Source of the DNA: Deltaproteobacteria bacterium
Lineage (GTDB): Bacteria > Desulfobacterota > SM23-61
NCBI GenBank assembly: GCA_029857975.1
Contig: JAOUFX010000251.1
Location: 1-5,636 of the forward strand
Direction: 5' to 3'
Length of the DNA stretch: 5,636 bases
The notes under the pieces were generated by a model. The model did no database searches. It was not told where the DNA came from and worked only from the letters and a program-made list of their open reading frames with translations. Made by a program: the position numbers and the translations under genes. This document shows, piece after piece, positions 5,161 through 5,636 of this stretch; the stretch's first letter is position 1, and each line of letters begins with the position of its first letter.

Positions 5161-5636
5161 TTACTTTACAGCGAGTGGCCAATCCGCAGGAGCCGGGAGC
5201 TTGGCATCCATGCTTTTGACCGCGTTGGGCCACACAATTTCCACTTTTCCCTTAACCCACTGCATGACCACGGGATAAGACCTCAGATTTTGCCCCGAGT
5301 ATTCATGGCCAGGCGGAGCAAATTTCATCCCATAACCGCATGGAGAGGCGCCTTCGGCAATGTCCATTTCCAGGGCCGCCTTGCGGATGTTATCCGCCGT
5401 GGGGCTTCCGTACTTCTTAACCGCCTTTTCCATGGTTTGGAGCAACAACCAGGCATGGCCGAAGCCCATAGTTCCGTGGGACGGCGGAGAGGGTTCCTTG
5501 TATTTTTCGTTGTACCGTTTCAGGTATTCGTCGATGATTGGGCCCATCTCTTTGGTGAGCTTTTGCCTGTCGAGATTCTGTGCCGGAGGACCGTCGATGT
5601 TATACAGGTACTGAACGATTTCCGGTGGAATTTGTT
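5161..5636 (-). CDS. livK: Periplasmic substrate-binding protein of the Liv-type importer (C-terminal part)
   Basis: The frame is open from the stop (TAA at 5161-5163) through the right window edge, so the start and N-terminal part are missing; about 157 residues are visible. It would be the periplasmic protein that binds the substrate and delivers it to LivH/LivM. Visible family features are a helical region around D-E-Y-L-K-R-Y, G-F-G-H-A-W-L-L-L-Q-T-M-E-K-A and the following S-P-T-A-D-N-I-R-K-A-A-L, then G-M-K-F-A-P-P-G-H, V-V-M-Q-W-V-K-G-K and I-V-W-P, as in type I periplasmic binding proteins (Peripla_BP_6). The apparent ATG at 5547 is internal; coding clearly continues upstream of it. 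Signal peptide and ligand-contacting residues of the first lobe lie outside the window, so the ligand cannot be judged. The symbol follows from context and family; the binding protein could equally be an amide- or aromatic-acid-type one. Confidence 0.85.
   Translation of the reverse strand, partial: QIPPEIVQYLYNIDGPPAQNLDRQKLTKEMGPIIDEYLKRYNEKYKEPSPPSHGTMGFGHAWLLLQTMEKAVKKYGSPTADNIRKAALEMDIAEGASPCGYGMKFAPPGHEYSGQNLRSYPVVMQWVKGKVEIVWPNAVKSMDAKLPAPADWPLAVK

Overview
The window is moderate-GC bacterial DNA. It carries a nearly complete branched-chain amino acid-type (HAAT/Liv) ABC importer operon on the minus strand and one CoA-transferase gene on the plus strand that converges on it. Gene content (a Liv-type importer next to a CaiB/BaiF acyl-CoA transferase) and the palindromic intergenic repeats suggest an environmental, possibly anaerobic, proteobacterium or Desulfobacterota-like lineage. 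That placement is inferred from general familiarity, not from a marker gene.

Layout. Positions 1-407 contain no convincing gene. The first ~240 bases are GC-rich and full of small inverted repeats. A good candidate sigma70-type promoter follows at 275-301, then a leader of about 100 nt. Positions 408-1595 (+) encode a full-length class III (CaiB/BaiF) CoA-transferase. A 42-bp AT-rich gap separates its end from the end of the converging operon. Read in its own direction (right to left), the minus-strand operon is livK (C-terminal part only, cut by the window edge), a 243-bp spacer with two palindromic repeats, livG, livF, livH and livM. From livG to livM the genes overlap or nearly touch.

Working together, LivK would capture a substrate in the periplasm, LivH and LivM form the inner-membrane channel, and LivG and LivF are the two ATPases. 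The CoA-transferase could activate a carboxylic acid, possibly the imported substrate, to its CoA thioester. The substrate cannot be read from the sequence: Liv-type importers take up branched-chain amino acids but also amides, urea and aromatic or other organic acids.

No exotic or clearly undescribed system is visible. The points most worth a second look are the nested palindrome between livK and livG, the hairpin-rich stretch upstream of the CoA-transferase, the divergent ABC signature of LivG, and the pairing of importer and CoA-transferase.
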